A stretch of DNA of 64,000 nt from Alphaproteobacteria bacterium US3C007 (GTDB taxonomy: Bacteria; Pseudomonadota; Alphaproteobacteria; Rhodobacterales; Rhodobacteraceae): positions 3,038,001-3,102,000 of the forward strand of contig CP139918.1 of the NCBI GenBank assembly GCA_034423775.1. Direction: 5' to 3'. Every line of letters starts with the position of its first letter. The first letter of the stretch is position 1. The position numbers and the translations under genes were made by a program. The notes beneath the pieces are model-generated. The model did no database searches, had not been told where the DNA came from, and saw only the letters and a list, made by a program, of their open reading frames with translations. Shown in pieces: positions 25,774-36,045 of this stretch.

Positions 25774-27219
25774 ATGCCAGCCTTAATGGTTCAGGGCACC
25801 GGGTCAAATGTAGGCAAGTCTTTGCTAGTGGCCGGGTTGTGCCGCGCGGCCAAACGGCGAGGGCTGAGCGTTGCGCCATTCAAGCCACAAAATATGTCAA
25901 ATAATGCAGCCGTCACGTCAGATGGAGGCGAAATAGGCCGCGCGCAGGCGTTACAAGCCTTGGCGGCGGGCTGCGCTGCAGTCTGCGACATGAATCCGGT
26001 TTTGTTAAAGCCAGAAAGTGAAACGGGTTCGCAAATCATAGTTCAGGGTAAACGCTATGCCACGGCGCGTGCAAAAGATTATTCAGCGTTAAAACCAAAG
26101 CTGATGCCCTTCGTTTTGGAAAGTTTTCAACGCCTAAAATCCACGTTTGATTTGGTAATAGTGGAAGGGGCTGGTAGCCCCGCAGAGGTGAATTTGCGGC
26201 CTGGCGATATCGCCAATATGGGCTTTGCTTGCGCGGCGGATGTGCCGGTTCTTTTGGTTGGTGATATTGATCGCGGCGGCGTTATTGCGCAAATGGTGGG
26301 CACGAATAGCGTTTTAGATCCAGAAGATAATAAGAAGATATTTGGATTTATTATCAATAAGTTTCGAGGTGATCCTAACTTGTTTTCTGCAGGTTATGAA
26401 ATGATTTGCGCGAAAACCAATTGGCGGGGCTTTGGGATTGCGCCTTATTTTGATCAAGCATGGAAGCTACCTGCCGAAGATGCGTTGGACATCGCAACCC
26501 CACAGCGGCCTGGTAAGCCGCATATCGTGTGCTTGGGATTGTCACGTGTCGCAAATTTTGATGATCTGGATCCGCTGAGCAATGATCCAGAGTTACAAGT
26601 AACGGTTTTACGTCCTGGCCAAGCCATCCCCGCTGATGCGCGTTTGGTGATCGTGCCTGGCAGCAAATCGACATCGGCCGATTTGACCTATCTGCGCGCG
26701 CAAGGCTGGGATATTGACCTTAAAGCGCATCGCCGGCGCGGTGGGCATATTTTGGGGATTTGTGGTGGGTATCAAATGCTAGGAAACGTCATCGATGACC
26801 CTGAGGGAATTGAGGGCGTATTCGGCAAAACAGAAGGCCTTGGCTTGTTGAAGGTAAACACAATCATGTATCCCAAAAAGCAATTGGGCCAAGTGAATGC
26901 AATACACCCGCCAACACAGCAAGAGTTTAGCGGATATGAAATTCATATCGGCCAAACGCAGGGCCCAGATACGCTGCGCCCTTTTGCTCAGCTTAATGGG
27001 CGCAACGAAGGCGCCATAAGCGCGGATGGTCTGGTCATGGGCAGCTATTTACACGGTATGTTTTCGAGCGATGGGTTTCGCCATGCGTTTTTAAAGGGTT
27101 TGCATATTCAAAGCAGTGCGCAGGCCTATTCGCAAACTGTCGATCAAACGTTAAACGCTTTGGCCGATCACCTTGAAAAGCATTTGGATATTTCCGCTTT
27201 ACTTGCCTCTGCACGCTAA
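25774..27219 (+). CDS. cobQ: Cobyric acid synthase
   Basis: A 481-residue enzyme that amidates four carboxylates (b, d, e, g) of adenosylcobyrinic acid a,c-diamide. The N-terminal nucleotide-binding domain starts [20 protein letters not shown] and contains [15 protein letters not shown]. The C-terminal class I amidotransferase has its cysteine in [11 protein letters not shown] near residue 330 and a His in YLHGMFSSD near 430. The start at 25774 lies one base after the cobO stop. Length is typical. Confidence 0.95.
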   Translation: MPALMVQGTGSNVGKSLLVAGLCRAAKRRGLSVAPFKPQNMSNNAAVTSDGGEIGRAQALQALAAGCAAVCDMNPVLLKPESETGSQIIVQGKRYATARAKDYSALKPKLMPFVLESFQRLKSTFDLVIVEGAGSPAEVNLRPGDIANMGFACAADVPVLLVGDIDRGGVIAQMVGTNSVLDPEDNKKIFGFIINKFRGDPNLFSAGYEMICAKTNWRGFGIAPYFDQAWKLPAEDALDIATPQRPGKPHIVCLGLSRVANFDDLDPLSNDPELQVTVLRPGQAIPADARLVIVPGSKSTSADLTYLRAQGWDIDLKAHRRRGGHILGICGGYQMLGNVIDDPEGIEGVFGKTEGLGLLKVNTIMYPKKQLGQVNAIHPPTQQEFSGYEIHIGQTQGPDTLRPFAQLNGRNEGAISADGLVMGSYLHGMFSSDGFRHAFLKGLHIQSSAQAYSQTVDQTLNALADHLEKHLDISALLASAR

Positions 27220-27239
27220 AAACAACGGTTTTTATAGCG
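27214..27239. terminator. Inverted repeat between convergent cobQ and the serine hydrolase gene
   Basis: CGCTAAAAAC (27214-27223) and GTTTTTATAGCG (27228-27239) can pair with one bulged base. The A- and T-rich arms could terminate transcription in both directions between the two converging genes. Confidence 0.5.
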
Positions 27240-28398
27240 TGGCATAGACTGCGTTGAGCATATCTTCATGTAACGGATGATTGCTGCCCATGAATTGGGT
27301 CATAATCACGCCCGTGATCTGTCGTTGCGGGTCTACCCAAAAATAGCTTTGCGCGGCGCCAGACCAGCCAAACTCGCCAAGGGTTGTAGGCACAACGGCC
27401 TGACCCACATCAGTCATAACCCGGCCAAGCAAGTTCCACCCATAGCCGGGAAACGCTTGCCCAGAAATGCTGAGAGGCACGGCAGAAAGCGGCAGGCGAT
27501 TGGCGCGCATAAGGCCAACCATGTCATTGGAAATCATTTTTTCGCCGGTATCTGAATTTCCCGTCAGTAAAAACCTTGCAAAGGCGCTGTAATCCTGCGC
27601 CGTTGCATAAAGACCAATGCCGCCGCGACGAAACTCTGAGGATTGCTCTGGATACATGCGGGCGACGTCATTTTCCTCGAGCACGTGTTCAATTTTATTT
27701 AAAGGCGCAATGGCTTCCAATTTGTAGCGCCCGTAATTTGTCATTAAACGGGGCAATTGCGCGTCGGACAAACGAAACCCTGTATCGCTCATGTTAAGGG
27801 GATCAAAAATATACTCTTGTAGCAAAGCATCAATCCGTCTGCCGGTTACGCATTCGACAAGATGCGCCAGTACATCGATCGACATACTGTAAAGCCAGCG
27901 TTCTTTTGGATGAAAGGCCAATGGCAGTTGCGCCAAGGTGCGTATCATTTCGCGAAGGTCTCGCGCGCCATCAGCAAGAATCTCTGCCTTGCGATAATAG
28001 GGGGCAATATGGCAGCCAAGGTTAAATTCATAACTGAACCCAGCCCGATGGGTCAGTAAATCTTCAAGCGTTATCAATTTACAAGCAGGCTCTAGTGATC
28101 CATTTGGCGTCAAAACGCGCATCTTTGAAAACTGTGGATCGTATTTAGCGATTGGATCAGAAAGCCGCATCAGCCTTTTTTGAACCAGCAACACGGCAAG
28201 AGCTGCAATGATCGGCTTAGTCATGGAGTATATGCGGTAAATAGCACGATCGGGAATGGGCGTTTTACAGGCATAATTTGCATAGCCCGAACGCCCTTCT
28301 AACCGCAGTTCGCCCGCTTGCTCAATGCGCCACTCAATGCCGCTAAACAATTGTTTTTTGATATAATCATCTGCACAATTTTTAACTTCATTCGACAT
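27232..28398 (-). CDS. Serine hydrolase of the beta-lactamase/esterase (class C) fold
   Basis: A 388-residue protein with the penicillin-recognising fold. The nucleophile motif Ser-x2-Lys is YSMTKPII near residue 57, the second motif is WLYSMSIDVL near 165, and the C-terminal segment FGWSGAAQSYFWVDP near 345 replaces the KTG element, as in EstB-like esterases. No signal peptide is visible, which favours a cytoplasmic esterase or lactonase over a true beta-lactamase. It converges with cobQ. The substrate cannot be told from the sequence. Confidence 0.85.
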   Translation of the reverse strand: MSNEVKNCADDYIKKQLFSGIEWRIEQAGELRLEGRSGYANYACKTPIPDRAIYRIYSMTKPIIAALAVLLVQKRLMRLSDPIAKYDPQFSKMRVLTPNGSLEPACKLITLEDLLTHRAGFSYEFNLGCHIAPYYRKAEILADGARDLREMIRTLAQLPLAFHPKERWLYSMSIDVLAHLVECVTGRRIDALLQEYIFDPLNMSDTGFRLSDAQLPRLMTNYGRYKLEAIAPLNKIEHVLEENDVARMYPEQSSEFRRGGIGLYATAQDYSAFARFLLTGNSDTGEKMISNDMVGLMRANRLPLSAVPLSISGQAFPGYGWNLLGRVMTDVGQAVVPTTLGEFGWSGAAQSYFWVDPQRQITGVIMTQFMGSNHPLHEDMLNAVYATL

Positions 28399-28602
28399 AA
28401 TCTTGCCCTTGGCTTTGCCGCTTGCACAACACAGGCATAGCCTGAGGTCTGTAAAGACTATTCATTTAAATCCTTAGAGGCAATCATCTTCAAAACTACG
28501 AAAGGCGGTTTGGATCACGTGGATTGCGCTATGCGCGGGTAAGGTATGGCGCTGCCTGGCATTTTGCACGGCGTTGCACAATAAATGGGCCGTGCCGTGG
28601 GT

Positions 28603-29202
28603 TTAGGGCAATGATTCCAGCATGGTTTCAAGATCTATCAGGCTGTGCTTGCCAAAAAACATATCCTCATTGGCGATGAGCGTCGGGGCGCCAAAAACAC
28701 CACGGGCCACCGCTTGAGACGTAGTCTGGATCAAAGCGGCTTTTATTGCGGGATCTTGAGTTGCAGAAAGAATCTCCTCCGCGGGCAAGCCAGCTTTTTC
28801 CATAACCCTTAGGGCGGTGACCGGATCATCCATTTTTTCTTGATCAACCCACATGGCGTGGAACATTGTATCGCGATAGCTCTGTTCCCAAGGTTTCCCG
28901 AGCGCAAATATCGCCCCGCGCATCAGCGCGATGGTATTAACAGGAAAATGGGGGTTTAGCTGAAAAATGATCTTGCGGTTTTCTACAAAACGTTCGGTCT
29001 CACGGGCTTCATAGGCGAGTTTCCCAGCCACATTCGCGAAGGCTTCCATTGGGCTTTTATTATTGGTTGCTTTGAACACACCGCCCAGCAAGATCGGCCG
29101 AGATATAATTGGAACTCCATACGTCTTTGCAATCTCTGGCAGCGTTTTATGCACCAAATAGGCATTCGGGCTGCCAAAATCATAGTAAAATTCTATCTTC
29201 AT
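28603..29202 (-). CDS. 2-hydroxychromene-2-carboxylate isomerase-like (DsbA-fold, kappa-GST type)
   Basis: A 199-residue thioredoxin-fold protein of the HCCA isomerase/DsbA group. The N-terminus IEFYYDFGSPNAYLVHKTLP is the family signature, with Ser in place of a CxxC motif, so it uses glutathione rather than disulfide exchange. The C-terminal segment RGVFGAPTLIANEDMFFGKHSLIDLE is also typical. The family is best known for naphthalene breakdown, but no aromatic-degradation genes are nearby, so the substrate is unknown. It stands alone on the minus strand. Confidence 0.85.
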   Translation of the reverse strand: MKIEFYYDFGSPNAYLVHKTLPEIAKTYGVPIISRPILLGGVFKATNNKSPMEAFANVAGKLAYEARETERFVENRKIIFQLNPHFPVNTIALMRGAIFALGKPWEQSYRDTMFHAMWVDQEKMDDPVTALRVMEKAGLPAEEILSATQDPAIKAALIQTTSQAVARGVFGAPTLIANEDMFFGKHSLIDLETMLESLP

Positions 29203-29559
29203 GCCGTATCGCTCGCAGAGAAAAACATGATGCCTATCTTATGGATTAACCTGCGAGGTGTTTGGATTGCTGTCAATATCAGGCATAATATTTACCTATG
29301 GGTTTTTTTTAAAGATTGCTTAAAGCCTAAAACTCAGCGGTAAAAAGTAAAAATATAACGTTTTGATGTCTGTTTTTCGATAACGCGCGGCAAAAATAAG
29401 TTTTTAAGTTCAAGAAGGCGCCGGCGCCGATCTTAAAAACAGCATTGGGCTGTTGGCCTCTGCGTGCTTTGCTTTCTGCCGGCAGTGTCCTATGTTAGCG
29501 GCAGAATATAAACTTAATCAAAGGCGGATTATTCGCCCGAACTTGCACAGGACTAAAAG
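29203..29559. other. Intergenic region between divergent HCCA-isomerase-like and rhodanese genes
   Basis: No convincing gene is seen in these 357 bases. The region must hold promoters for both flanking genes. A GC-rich palindrome (GGCGCCGGCGCC) lies near 29418-29429. Nothing else is recognisable. Confidence 0.6.
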
Positions 29560-29934
29560 ATGAAAACATCAAGCGATTATCTACAAGATGCCAATGCGGT
29601 GGTGCCGCGTATTCAAGCGACAGAGGCGTTGGCCTTTTTTGATGATGGCGAAACCGTATTTTTGGACGTACGCGACAGTTCTGATATAACGGCCTCAGGT
29701 ACGGTTGCGGGCGCCGTTCGGATCAACCGCGGGTTCCTTGAATTTGCTGCGGATGACGCCACAAAATTTCACAATCCGCGTTTGCAAAAAGAGGCCCGGA
29801 TTTGTGTTTTATGCGCAGCGGGTGGACAAGCCGCTTTGGCGGGCAAAACATTGGTTGAGATGGGCTATAGCAATATAATCAATATTGGAGGCTTTGGCGA
29901 TTGGCAGGCTGCAGGGGGCGCAACAGAGGCTTAA
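29560..29934 (+). CDS. Rhodanese-like domain protein
   Basis: A 124-residue single-domain rhodanese. Residues 20-115 show the fold: FLDVRDSSDITASGTVAGAVRI near residue 33 and the active-site loop CAAGGQAALAGKTL near 87, with the persulfide-forming cysteine. The loop differs from the CxxGxR sulfurtransferase form in having Gln where Arg is common. There is no signal peptide, so it is probably cytoplasmic. The sulfur acceptor is unknown and no partner gene is adjacent. Confidence 0.86.
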   Translation: MKTSSDYLQDANAVVPRIQATEALAFFDDGETVFLDVRDSSDITASGTVAGAVRINRGFLEFAADDATKFHNPRLQKEARICVLCAAGGQAALAGKTLVEMGYSNIINIGGFGDWQAAGGATEA

Positions 29935-29982
29935 ATCGGCACGGTGCGCCAGGGTCGCACTTGGTATTTTCTAAAACACTAG

Positions 29983-30004
29983 TCAAAGGCCTGCGGGCCT
30001 TTGA
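29983..30004 (+). terminator. Stem-loop after the rhodanese gene
   Basis: TCAAAGGCC and GGCCTTTGA form a perfect 9-bp stem around the loop TGCG, about 50 bases after the rhodanese stop. There is no long T-run, so termination is likely but not certain. Confidence 0.5.
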
Positions 30005-30174
30005 TATCATCTATCAAAGCCACGCTGTGAGGCGTTGATAAGAAAACAGAAAGAACGACAAAGCCCTACGACAGAGCGGTTTCATTTATGTTCGGTGATC
30101 GGCTCGAATACATATACAAGATTTGTTCTCGCCTTAAAGACCAAAATTATTATTCGAACAATTCAAAGGGAGTA

Positions 30175-30250
30175 TGGTGGGTGATAAGAGACTCGAACTC
30201 CTGACATCTTCGGTGTAAACGAAGCGCTCTACCAACTGAGCTAATCACCC
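30175..30250 (-). tRNA. tRNA-Val (anticodon TAC)
   Basis: On the minus strand the 76-base cloverleaf starts GGGTGATTAGCTCAGTTGG, has the anticodon stem-loop CTTCG-TTTACAC-CGAAG with anticodon TAC, the T-loop GTTCGAGTC, and an acceptor end ATCACCC-A-CCA. The CCA end is encoded. Confidence 0.96.
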
Positions 30251-30379
30251 GCAAAAAACCGTCTAAACAAAGCTTCAAGCAGACGCAAGAGGCTAGGGGA
30301 AAAATAGTGCCATTCTTCGGGTTTGCTGTGGCGTTTTTTTAAGATTTTTAAAAAAGTTTGACTACGCTGCGACGGGCTT

Positions 30380-30421
30380 TAAAAACGAAACTCTGGCCAA
30401 GGCTTGATGAGCCTCGGCCAG
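30380..30421 (-). terminator. Rho-independent terminator of lon
   Basis: On the minus strand CTGGCCGAGGC and GCCTTGGCCAG form an 11-bp stem with one mismatch or wobble, followed by AGTTTCGTTTTT. It lies just after the lon stop codon. Confidence 0.7.
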
Positions 30422-30429
30422 AAAAAACG

Positions 30430-32838
30430 TTAATGCGTTGTCGCAGGTGCCGTAGACGGAGCGTTAAGCGCTGCGGCCGCTGCTGCAGCTTCCTCTGCAG
30501 CCTCATCCCATTCTATTGCATCGGGCGTTGCGGTTAAAGCATTCGCAATAACTTCTGAAACATGACTGACGGGAATGATGGTCAACCCCTCCTTCACATT
30601 ATCAGGAATTTCAGCCAAATCTTTTTCATTTTCTTGCGGAATTAAAACCGTTGTGATGCCGCCGCGCAGCGCCGCGAGCAGTTTTTCCTTTAATCCACCA
30701 ATGGCCAAAGCATTGCCGCGCAATGTTACTTCGCCCGTCATTGCGATGTCTTTGCGTACAGGAATCCCGGTTAAAACCGACACGATGGAGGTTACCATCG
30801 CTAAGCCAGCGCTTGGTCCATCTTTTGGGGTTGCCCCTTCGGGAACGTGTACGTGAATGTCCAACCGATCAAATAGGGTTGGCTTCACACCAATTTTGGG
30901 GCTGATTGAGCGCACATACGAACTTGCCGCATCGATGCTTTCTTTCATCACATCACCCAGCTTACCGGTTGTTTTCATGCGTCCTTTGCCAGGCAGCTTT
31001 AAGGCCTCGATTGAAAGCAAATCACCCCCAACCGAAGTCCAAGCCAAACCTGTTACCACGCCGACTTGATCTTCCTTTTCAGCCAAACCGTAGCGGAATT
31101 TCTCAACGCCCAAGAAGTCGCTGATATTATCCGCCGTAACCTCCAGCGTTTCGACCTCTTTCTTAACAATTTTAGTAACAGCTTTTCGGGCAATCTTTGC
31201 GATTTCACGCTCAAGATTTCGGACGCCGGCCTCGCGGGTGTAGCGCTGTATAATACTGCTTAATGCATCCTCTTTCAGCGCCAGCTCACCGTCTTTTAAA
31301 CCGTGATTCTTTAACTGCTTGGAAAGCAGGTGCCGTTTCGCGATTTCGCATTTTTCATCTTCGGTATAGCCAGAGAGCGGTATGATTTCCATCCGGTCTA
31401 GCAAGGGCCCGGGCATGTTGTAACTATTTGCGGTGGTCAAGAACATCACGTTGGAGAGATCATATTCAACCTCTAAATAATGATCCGAGAAGGTGGCGTT
31501 TTGTTCCGGGTCAAGCACTTCAAGCATCGCCGATGCCGGATCGCCCCGAAAATCTTGCCCCATCTTGTCGATCTCATCCAAGAGGATCAATGGATTGGTT
31601 GTTTTGGCTTTTTTTAGCGCTTGAATGATTTTACCCGGCATTGAGCCAATATAGGTTCTACGATGACCTCGAATTTCAGATTCATCGCGCACCCCACCTA
31701 ACGATATGCGAATAAATTCCCGCCCCGTTGCCTTGGCGACAGATTTGCCAAGCGAGGTTTTTCCGACACCGGGAGGGCCAACCAAACACATGATCGGACC
31801 CTTCAGCTTGGTGCTCCTTTGCTGAACAGCAAGAAATTCAACGATGCGTTCTTTCACCTTTTCAAGACTGTAATGATCACGGTCCAACGTCTCTTGTGCG
31901 CGCCCAAGATCCTTCTTGACGCGAGATTTTACTCCCCATGGAATGCCTAAAATCCAATCAAGATAATTGCGCACAACCGTGGCTTCGGCAGACATTGGGC
32001 TCATATTTTTGAGCTTCTTCAATTCCGCATCAACTTTTTCTTTGGCTTCTTTGCTTAGCTTGGTTGCCGCAATCCGGCTTTCCAGTTCGGCCACTTCGTT
32101 TTGGCCTTCTTCGCCGTCCCCCAATTCTTTTTGAATGGCCTTCATTTGCTCATTTAAATAATATTCACGCTGGGTTCTTTCCATTTGCGATTTCACGCGG
32201 GTTTTGATTTTCTTCTCAACCCGCAGAACGCTCATTTCGCCCTGCATATGACCGTATATTTTTTCTAAACGCTCACTGACCGATAAAATTTCAAGCAATG
32301 CTTGCTTTTGCTCAACTTCAATTCCCAAATGGCCCGCAACCAAATCGGCGAGCTTGGCCGGATCACTCGCTTCCGCAACTGCCCCTAAGGCTTCTTCGGG
32401 AATGTTCTTTTTAATCTTGGCATAACGTTCAAATTCATCGCTGACCGTGCGCACGAGGGCTTCTAATGCATCAACATCGCCCATGGTTTCGGATAAACCT
32501 TCAGCGCTGGCTTCAAAAAAGTTTTCATTTTCAACGAATTCAGAAATGTGGACCCGACTTTTGCCTTCGACAAGAACTTTAACGCAGCCATCGGGCAGTT
32601 TGAGCAATTGCAAAACATTCGCTAATACCCCGGTTTTGAAAATACTATCCGCTGTTGGCTCATCTTCTGATGCGTCGACTTGGCTTGAGAGGAGTATCTG
32701 TTTGTTATCATCCATAACCTCTTCCAGCGCCCGTACGGATTTTTCACGCCCCACAAAGAGTGGTACGATCATATGCGGAAAGACCACGATATCTCTTAAC
32801 GGCAAAACGGGATATGTTGGCGCGGTGGTTTTTGTCAT
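30430..32838 (-). CDS. lon: ATP-dependent protease Lon
   Basis: An 802-residue LonA protease of the cytoplasm, which degrades misfolded and regulatory proteins. The N-terminal LON domain starts YPVLPLRDIVVFPHMIVPLF, the Walker A motif GPPGVGKT is at residues 354-361, Walker B (LILLDEIDKMG) near 420, and the catalytic Ser676 is in KDGPSAGLAM, with the dyad Lys in KEKLLAALRGG near 719. The C-terminus is an alanine-rich tail. TTGAGGATGAAAC precedes the start. Length is normal for the family. Confidence 0.98.
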   Translation of the reverse strand: MTKTTAPTYPVLPLRDIVVFPHMIVPLFVGREKSVRALEEVMDDNKQILLSSQVDASEDEPTADSIFKTGVLANVLQLLKLPDGCVKVLVEGKSRVHISEFVENENFFEASAEGLSETMGDVDALEALVRTVSDEFERYAKIKKNIPEEALGAVAEASDPAKLADLVAGHLGIEVEQKQALLEILSVSERLEKIYGHMQGEMSVLRVEKKIKTRVKSQMERTQREYYLNEQMKAIQKELGDGEEGQNEVAELESRIAATKLSKEAKEKVDAELKKLKNMSPMSAEATVVRNYLDWILGIPWGVKSRVKKDLGRAQETLDRDHYSLEKVKERIVEFLAVQQRSTKLKGPIMCLVGPPGVGKTSLGKSVAKATGREFIRISLGGVRDESEIRGHRRTYIGSMPGKIIQALKKAKTTNPLILLDEIDKMGQDFRGDPASAMLEVLDPEQNATFSDHYLEVEYDLSNVMFLTTANSYNMPGPLLDRMEIIPLSGYTEDEKCEIAKRHLLSKQLKNHGLKDGELALKEDALSSIIQRYTREAGVRNLEREIAKIARKAVTKIVKKEVETLEVTADNISDFLGVEKFRYGLAEKEDQVGVVTGLAWTSVGGDLLSIEALKLPGKGRMKTTGKLGDVMKESIDAASSYVRSISPKIGVKPTLFDRLDIHVHVPEGATPKDGPSAGLAMVTSIVSVLTGIPVRKDIAMTGEVTLRGNALAIGGLKEKLLAALRGGITTVLIPQENEKDLAEIPDNVKEGLTIIPVSHVSEVIANALTATPDAIEWDEAAEEAAAAAAALNAPSTAPATTH

Positions 32839-32915
32839 GTTTCATCCTCAATGACGGCAAGGTAGCGCGATTCCCTTTTAGGGGAAGGCGGCCCTTTTGC
32901 GTTTCTTCTAACGTA

Positions 32916-32944
32916 TACATAATAGTCGATGCCGTTGGTTTCAA
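32916..32944 (-). promoter_or_regulatory. Candidate lon promoter
   Basis: On the minus strand TTGAAA (32939-32944) and TATGTA (32916-32921) are 17 bases apart, about 80 bases before the lon start. lon is often a heat-shock (RpoH) gene in this class, and the TTGAAA element is compatible with that, but the -10 half does not decide it. Confidence 0.35.
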
Positions 32945-33172
32945 CCATATGCGGCGTTTATTAAAGCAGGATCTTTTGGTTTGAGCGGGCATGCCTCGCG
33001 AAAGCGTTTTGGAGAATCAACTCTCATTCAAACGCAAAGATTGCCCATCGATTAAAAGCAAAACAGATAGCTCTAGAAGATTTTTTTGTTTTTAGGCAGC
33101 CCGTGCAAGCGCTGGCAGAGAAAATTGAAATTTTAGTTTTAAGGAAAGAGTGAGATTTTGGTTCCGGCCTTC

Positions 33173-33201
33173 TTGACGCGGGCTTACGTGAACCGTAAGA
33201 G
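33173..33201 (+). promoter_or_regulatory. Candidate promoter of the tRNA-Asp pair
   Basis: TTGACG (33173-33178) and TAAGAG (33196-33201) are 17 bases apart and end about 30 bases before the first tRNA. The -35 match is good, the -10 match is weak. Confidence 0.35.
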
Positions 33202-33231
33202 AGGCGGTATAAGCTTGTTTGGTTTCAGATA

Positions 33232-33308
33232 GCGGTTGTAGCTCAGTTGGTTAGAGTACCGGCCTGTCACGCCGGGGGTCGCGGGTTCGAGTCCCGTCAA
33301 CCGCGCCA
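33232..33308 (+). tRNA. tRNA-Asp (anticodon GTC), copy 1
   Basis: A 77-base cloverleaf: acceptor GCGGTTG pairs with CAACCGC, the anticodon loop is CTGTCAC with anticodon GTC, the T-arm is GCGGGTTCGAGTCCCGT, and the CCA end is encoded. An identical copy follows 28 bases later. Confidence 0.97.
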
Positions 33309-33336
33309 CTGAATGCCAAACAGTTTAAAAGATTGC

Positions 33337-33413
33337 GCGGTTGTAGCTCAGTTGGTTAGAGTACCGGCCTGTCACGCCGGGGGTCGCGGGTTCGAGTCCC
33401 GTCAACCGCGCCA
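33337..33413 (+). tRNA. tRNA-Asp (anticodon GTC), copy 2
   Basis: Identical base for base to the copy at 33232-33308 over all 77 positions, including the encoded CCA. The spacer between the copies is 28 bases, so the two are probably cotranscribed. Confidence 0.97.
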
Positions 33414-33493
33414 TTTCTGTTTCGTAAAAGTGAAAATTTGAAAAGCTTTCTGCGTTGGCGGTCAGGTTCGCCCGCCCCAAGGAAGAGGGTTAG

Positions 33494-34624
33494 TTACTCG
33501 GCCGCAGATATAAGTTTTTCGTCCGCCTCGATTTCAGCCGCGCGTTTTTCAACAAGCTCAACAATGTGATCCACCATATTTTCATTGCCGATTTTGTGGT
33601 CTTGCTTTCCGGCCCAATAGACCATGCCGCTGCCCGCGCCGCCGCCGGTAAACCCAACATCAGTCATCAAAGCTTCGCCGGGACCATTAACAACACAACC
33701 AATGATCGATAGGCTCATCGGTGTTTTGATATGTTCAAGCCGATTTTCCAAGGCTTCAACCGTTTTGATTACATCAAACCCTTGCCGCGCGCAGCTAGGG
33801 CAAGAAATGATATTTACGCCACGATGGCGCAATCCCAATGATTTCAGAATTTCATATCCGACTTTGACTTCCTCAACCGGATCAGCAGAAAGCGAGACGC
33901 GGATCGTATCGCCAATTCCCATCCACAATAAATTGCCCAAGCCGATCGCAGACTTAATCGTTCCGCTGGTCAATCCGCCGGCTTCTGTAATTCCCAAATG
34001 GATCGGGGCATCCGTAGCTTCTGCCAGAGCTTGATAGGCAGCGGCTGCCATAAAAACATCTGAGGCTTTACAGCTGATCTTAAACTCATGAAAATCATTA
34101 TCTTGTAAGATTTTGATGTGATCCAAACCACTTTCAAGCATGGCATCTGGGCAGGGTTCGCCGTATTTTTCTAACAAATGTTTTTCAAGCGATCCGGCAT
34201 TAACGCCAATACGAATGGAACAATTATTGTCTTTGGCGGCTTTTATGACTTCTTTAACGCGATCTGGTGCGCCAATATTGCCTGGATTGATACGCAAACA
34301 CGCCGCGCCTGCCTCCGCCGCCTCAATACCGCGTTTATAATGAAAGTGGATATCTGCAACCAAGGGAACCGAACTTTCCTTGGCAATTTCCTTGAAGGCC
34401 TTGCTGCTGTCCTGGTCGGGCACCGAAACACGCACAATGTCAGCTCCTGCATCTGCTGCGGCAGTTATTTGCGCGAGGGTGGCTTTTACATCAGTTGTTA
34501 AGGTGTTGGTCATCGTTTGAACCGAAATCGGCGCGTCTCCGCCAACCGCGATATTACCAACATGAATTTTTCGCGATTTTCGGCGGTAAATATTTCGCCA
34601 AGGGCGTACGGAATTCAAGGACAT
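33494..34624 (-). CDS. ispG: 4-hydroxy-3-methylbut-2-enyl diphosphate synthase
   Basis: A 376-residue Fe-S enzyme of the non-mevalonate isoprenoid pathway (also called GcpE), turning methylerythritol cyclodiphosphate into HMBPP. The TIM-barrel start [19 protein letters not shown] is near residue 26. The [4Fe-4S] ligands are the two cysteines of [11 protein letters not shown] near residue 274 and the cysteine of [11 protein letters not shown] near 309. It follows the RodZ-like gene on the same strand after 56 bases, a pairing that I associate with alphaproteobacteria. Confidence 0.97.
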   Translation of the reverse strand: MSLNSVRPWRNIYRRKSRKIHVGNIAVGGDAPISVQTMTNTLTTDVKATLAQITAAADAGADIVRVSVPDQDSSKAFKEIAKESSVPLVADIHFHYKRGIEAAEAGAACLRINPGNIGAPDRVKEVIKAAKDNNCSIRIGVNAGSLEKHLLEKYGEPCPDAMLESGLDHIKILQDNDFHEFKISCKASDVFMAAAAYQALAEATDAPIHLGITEAGGLTSGTIKSAIGLGNLLWMGIGDTIRVSLSADPVEEVKVGYEILKSLGLRHRGVNIISCPSCARQGFDVIKTVEALENRLEHIKTPMSLSIIGCVVNGPGEALMTDVGFTGGGAGSGMVYWAGKQDHKIGNENMVDHIVELVEKRAAEIEADEKLISAAE

Positions 34625-34680
34625 ATCTGGTCTCAGTGGTTATTAAAAAAAGGCCTCAAGAAAAAGCCATTACTGTCAAC

Positions 34681-35994
34681 TTACTCTGACATTCTGTCGG
34701 TTGTAAAGCTTGACACCGTCGCTTCTGCTACAACCCGCTCTAAGACCGGATCAAGATCCAGATTGGCTGGTTGATAATTGGCCATCAAAGACCTGGCTGA
34801 CAGCTCGACGTTTTTGACCACTTTGCCTCCAGTGCCGGCCGGGCCATATAATTTTCCCTCAACGGCAAAATAAACTGAGCCCGACATACCCGCCCGCAAC
34901 ATAGGGGCCATTTCAGTTTGAGGTAGGATAAATTCTTCGCCCGCTTTCATCGTGTTTTCAAAAATTCGGCTTCCATCAGGCGCTGTCACCCGCACCCAAG
35001 CATCTCTAATAGCAAATAGCGCCAGCGTCGGCGGAGCGGTTTCGAGCACTTGCGGCGTAGCGATTTGAGCAAGCAGCTCTGCTTCGCTTGGCAGGTTTTT
35101 CTCAACATCTGCCAGTATCTCGCCGCCGGGATCCGCGGCGGGGTCTGGTTGAGGAATGAAATTGCCGAAATCTGACGGATTTAAGGATGATATAGGAGCA
35201 TCCCGGGCTGTAAGTATGGGAAAATCGAGCGCCTGTGGACGATAAAGTCGATCAAGTTTCTCAATGTTTAGGCGTTGGTCTAAAGCGTTTTTTGTAGCCT
35301 CAGTTTGTGGAAACTGCACCGAACCCAATGGATCTAAATCCGATAAAACGATCGGCGTGTTTTCCGCTGGTGTCAGTTTTACTTGCTGCACTTCTTGCAA
35401 CAAAGACCAGGCCCCAAATCCGATAACACCGATGAGCGATGCCAACACAGCCACGGAGGCAATGGCACGCATTTCTAAGGTTTCCAAGAACCCGGCATCG
35501 GGCGGCTCCATCGCCAAGGGCGATGTTTTGAATATATCAGTTGAACCCGCATTGTTTTGCTTGGGTAAAAGGGGCGCTAAGGATTGCGGCTTTTTGGCGC
35601 TTGACCCTTGTGCCAGCGCGCTTAAGGTTTGAAAGCCGCTTTCTGCACAAAATTGTTGAAGAACCTCTTCGCTGTCCATGCCCAGGTATTTTGCGTAAGA
35701 TCGTACATAACCTGCAACAAAACCTGGCGTGTCAAACGCGCCGGGGTCACAGTTTTCAATCGCAGATATGTAGGATGCTTTAATCTTAAGGTCGCGTTGT
35801 ACATCAAGCAACGATTTGCCAATGGTCGCGCGTTCGCCGCGCATGGTGTCACCAAGCCGCAGCTCGAAATCGTCAAACCCTTTCGGTCTTGCCGTTTGTG
35901 CACCCTCTAGCTCGGGTGCCGCTTTGTTTTTTTTGCTCTTTCGCCTCAGCGCTCCAGCTCCCAATACTCGAGACCGAATCGTTCTTATCCACAT
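34681..35994 (-). CDS. RodZ-like helix-turn-helix protein with DUF4115 domain
   Basis: A 437-residue membrane protein. A cytoplasmic helix-turn-helix region lies at residues 43-115 (LRLGDTMRGERATIGKSLLD and IKASYISAIENCDPGAF), then a linker, a single membrane segment at about 177-197, a proline-rich periplasmic stretch, and a C-terminal DUF4115 domain near 325-405 (AIRDAWVRVTAPDGSRIFE). This is the layout of RodZ, which links MreB to the cell-wall machinery. The first 38 residues are poorly conserved in type, so the true start could be later. The function is inferred from domain order. Confidence 0.82.
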   Translation of the reverse strand: MWIRTIRSRVLGAGALRRKSKKNKAAPELEGAQTARPKGFDDFELRLGDTMRGERATIGKSLLDVQRDLKIKASYISAIENCDPGAFDTPGFVAGYVRSYAKYLGMDSEEVLQQFCAESGFQTLSALAQGSSAKKPQSLAPLLPKQNNAGSTDIFKTSPLAMEPPDAGFLETLEMRAIASVAVLASLIGVIGFGAWSLLQEVQQVKLTPAENTPIVLSDLDPLGSVQFPQTEATKNALDQRLNIEKLDRLYRPQALDFPILTARDAPISSLNPSDFGNFIPQPDPAADPGGEILADVEKNLPSEAELLAQIATPQVLETAPPTLALFAIRDAWVRVTAPDGSRIFENTMKAGEEFILPQTEMAPMLRAGMSGSVYFAVEGKLYGPAGTGGKVVKNVELSARSLMANYQPANLDLDPVLERVVAEATVSSFTTDRMSE

Positions 35995-36045
35995 AACTCG
36001 TGATCTGATAGCATAATTGAGTAAGAATTACACTTTAGGGTTACT

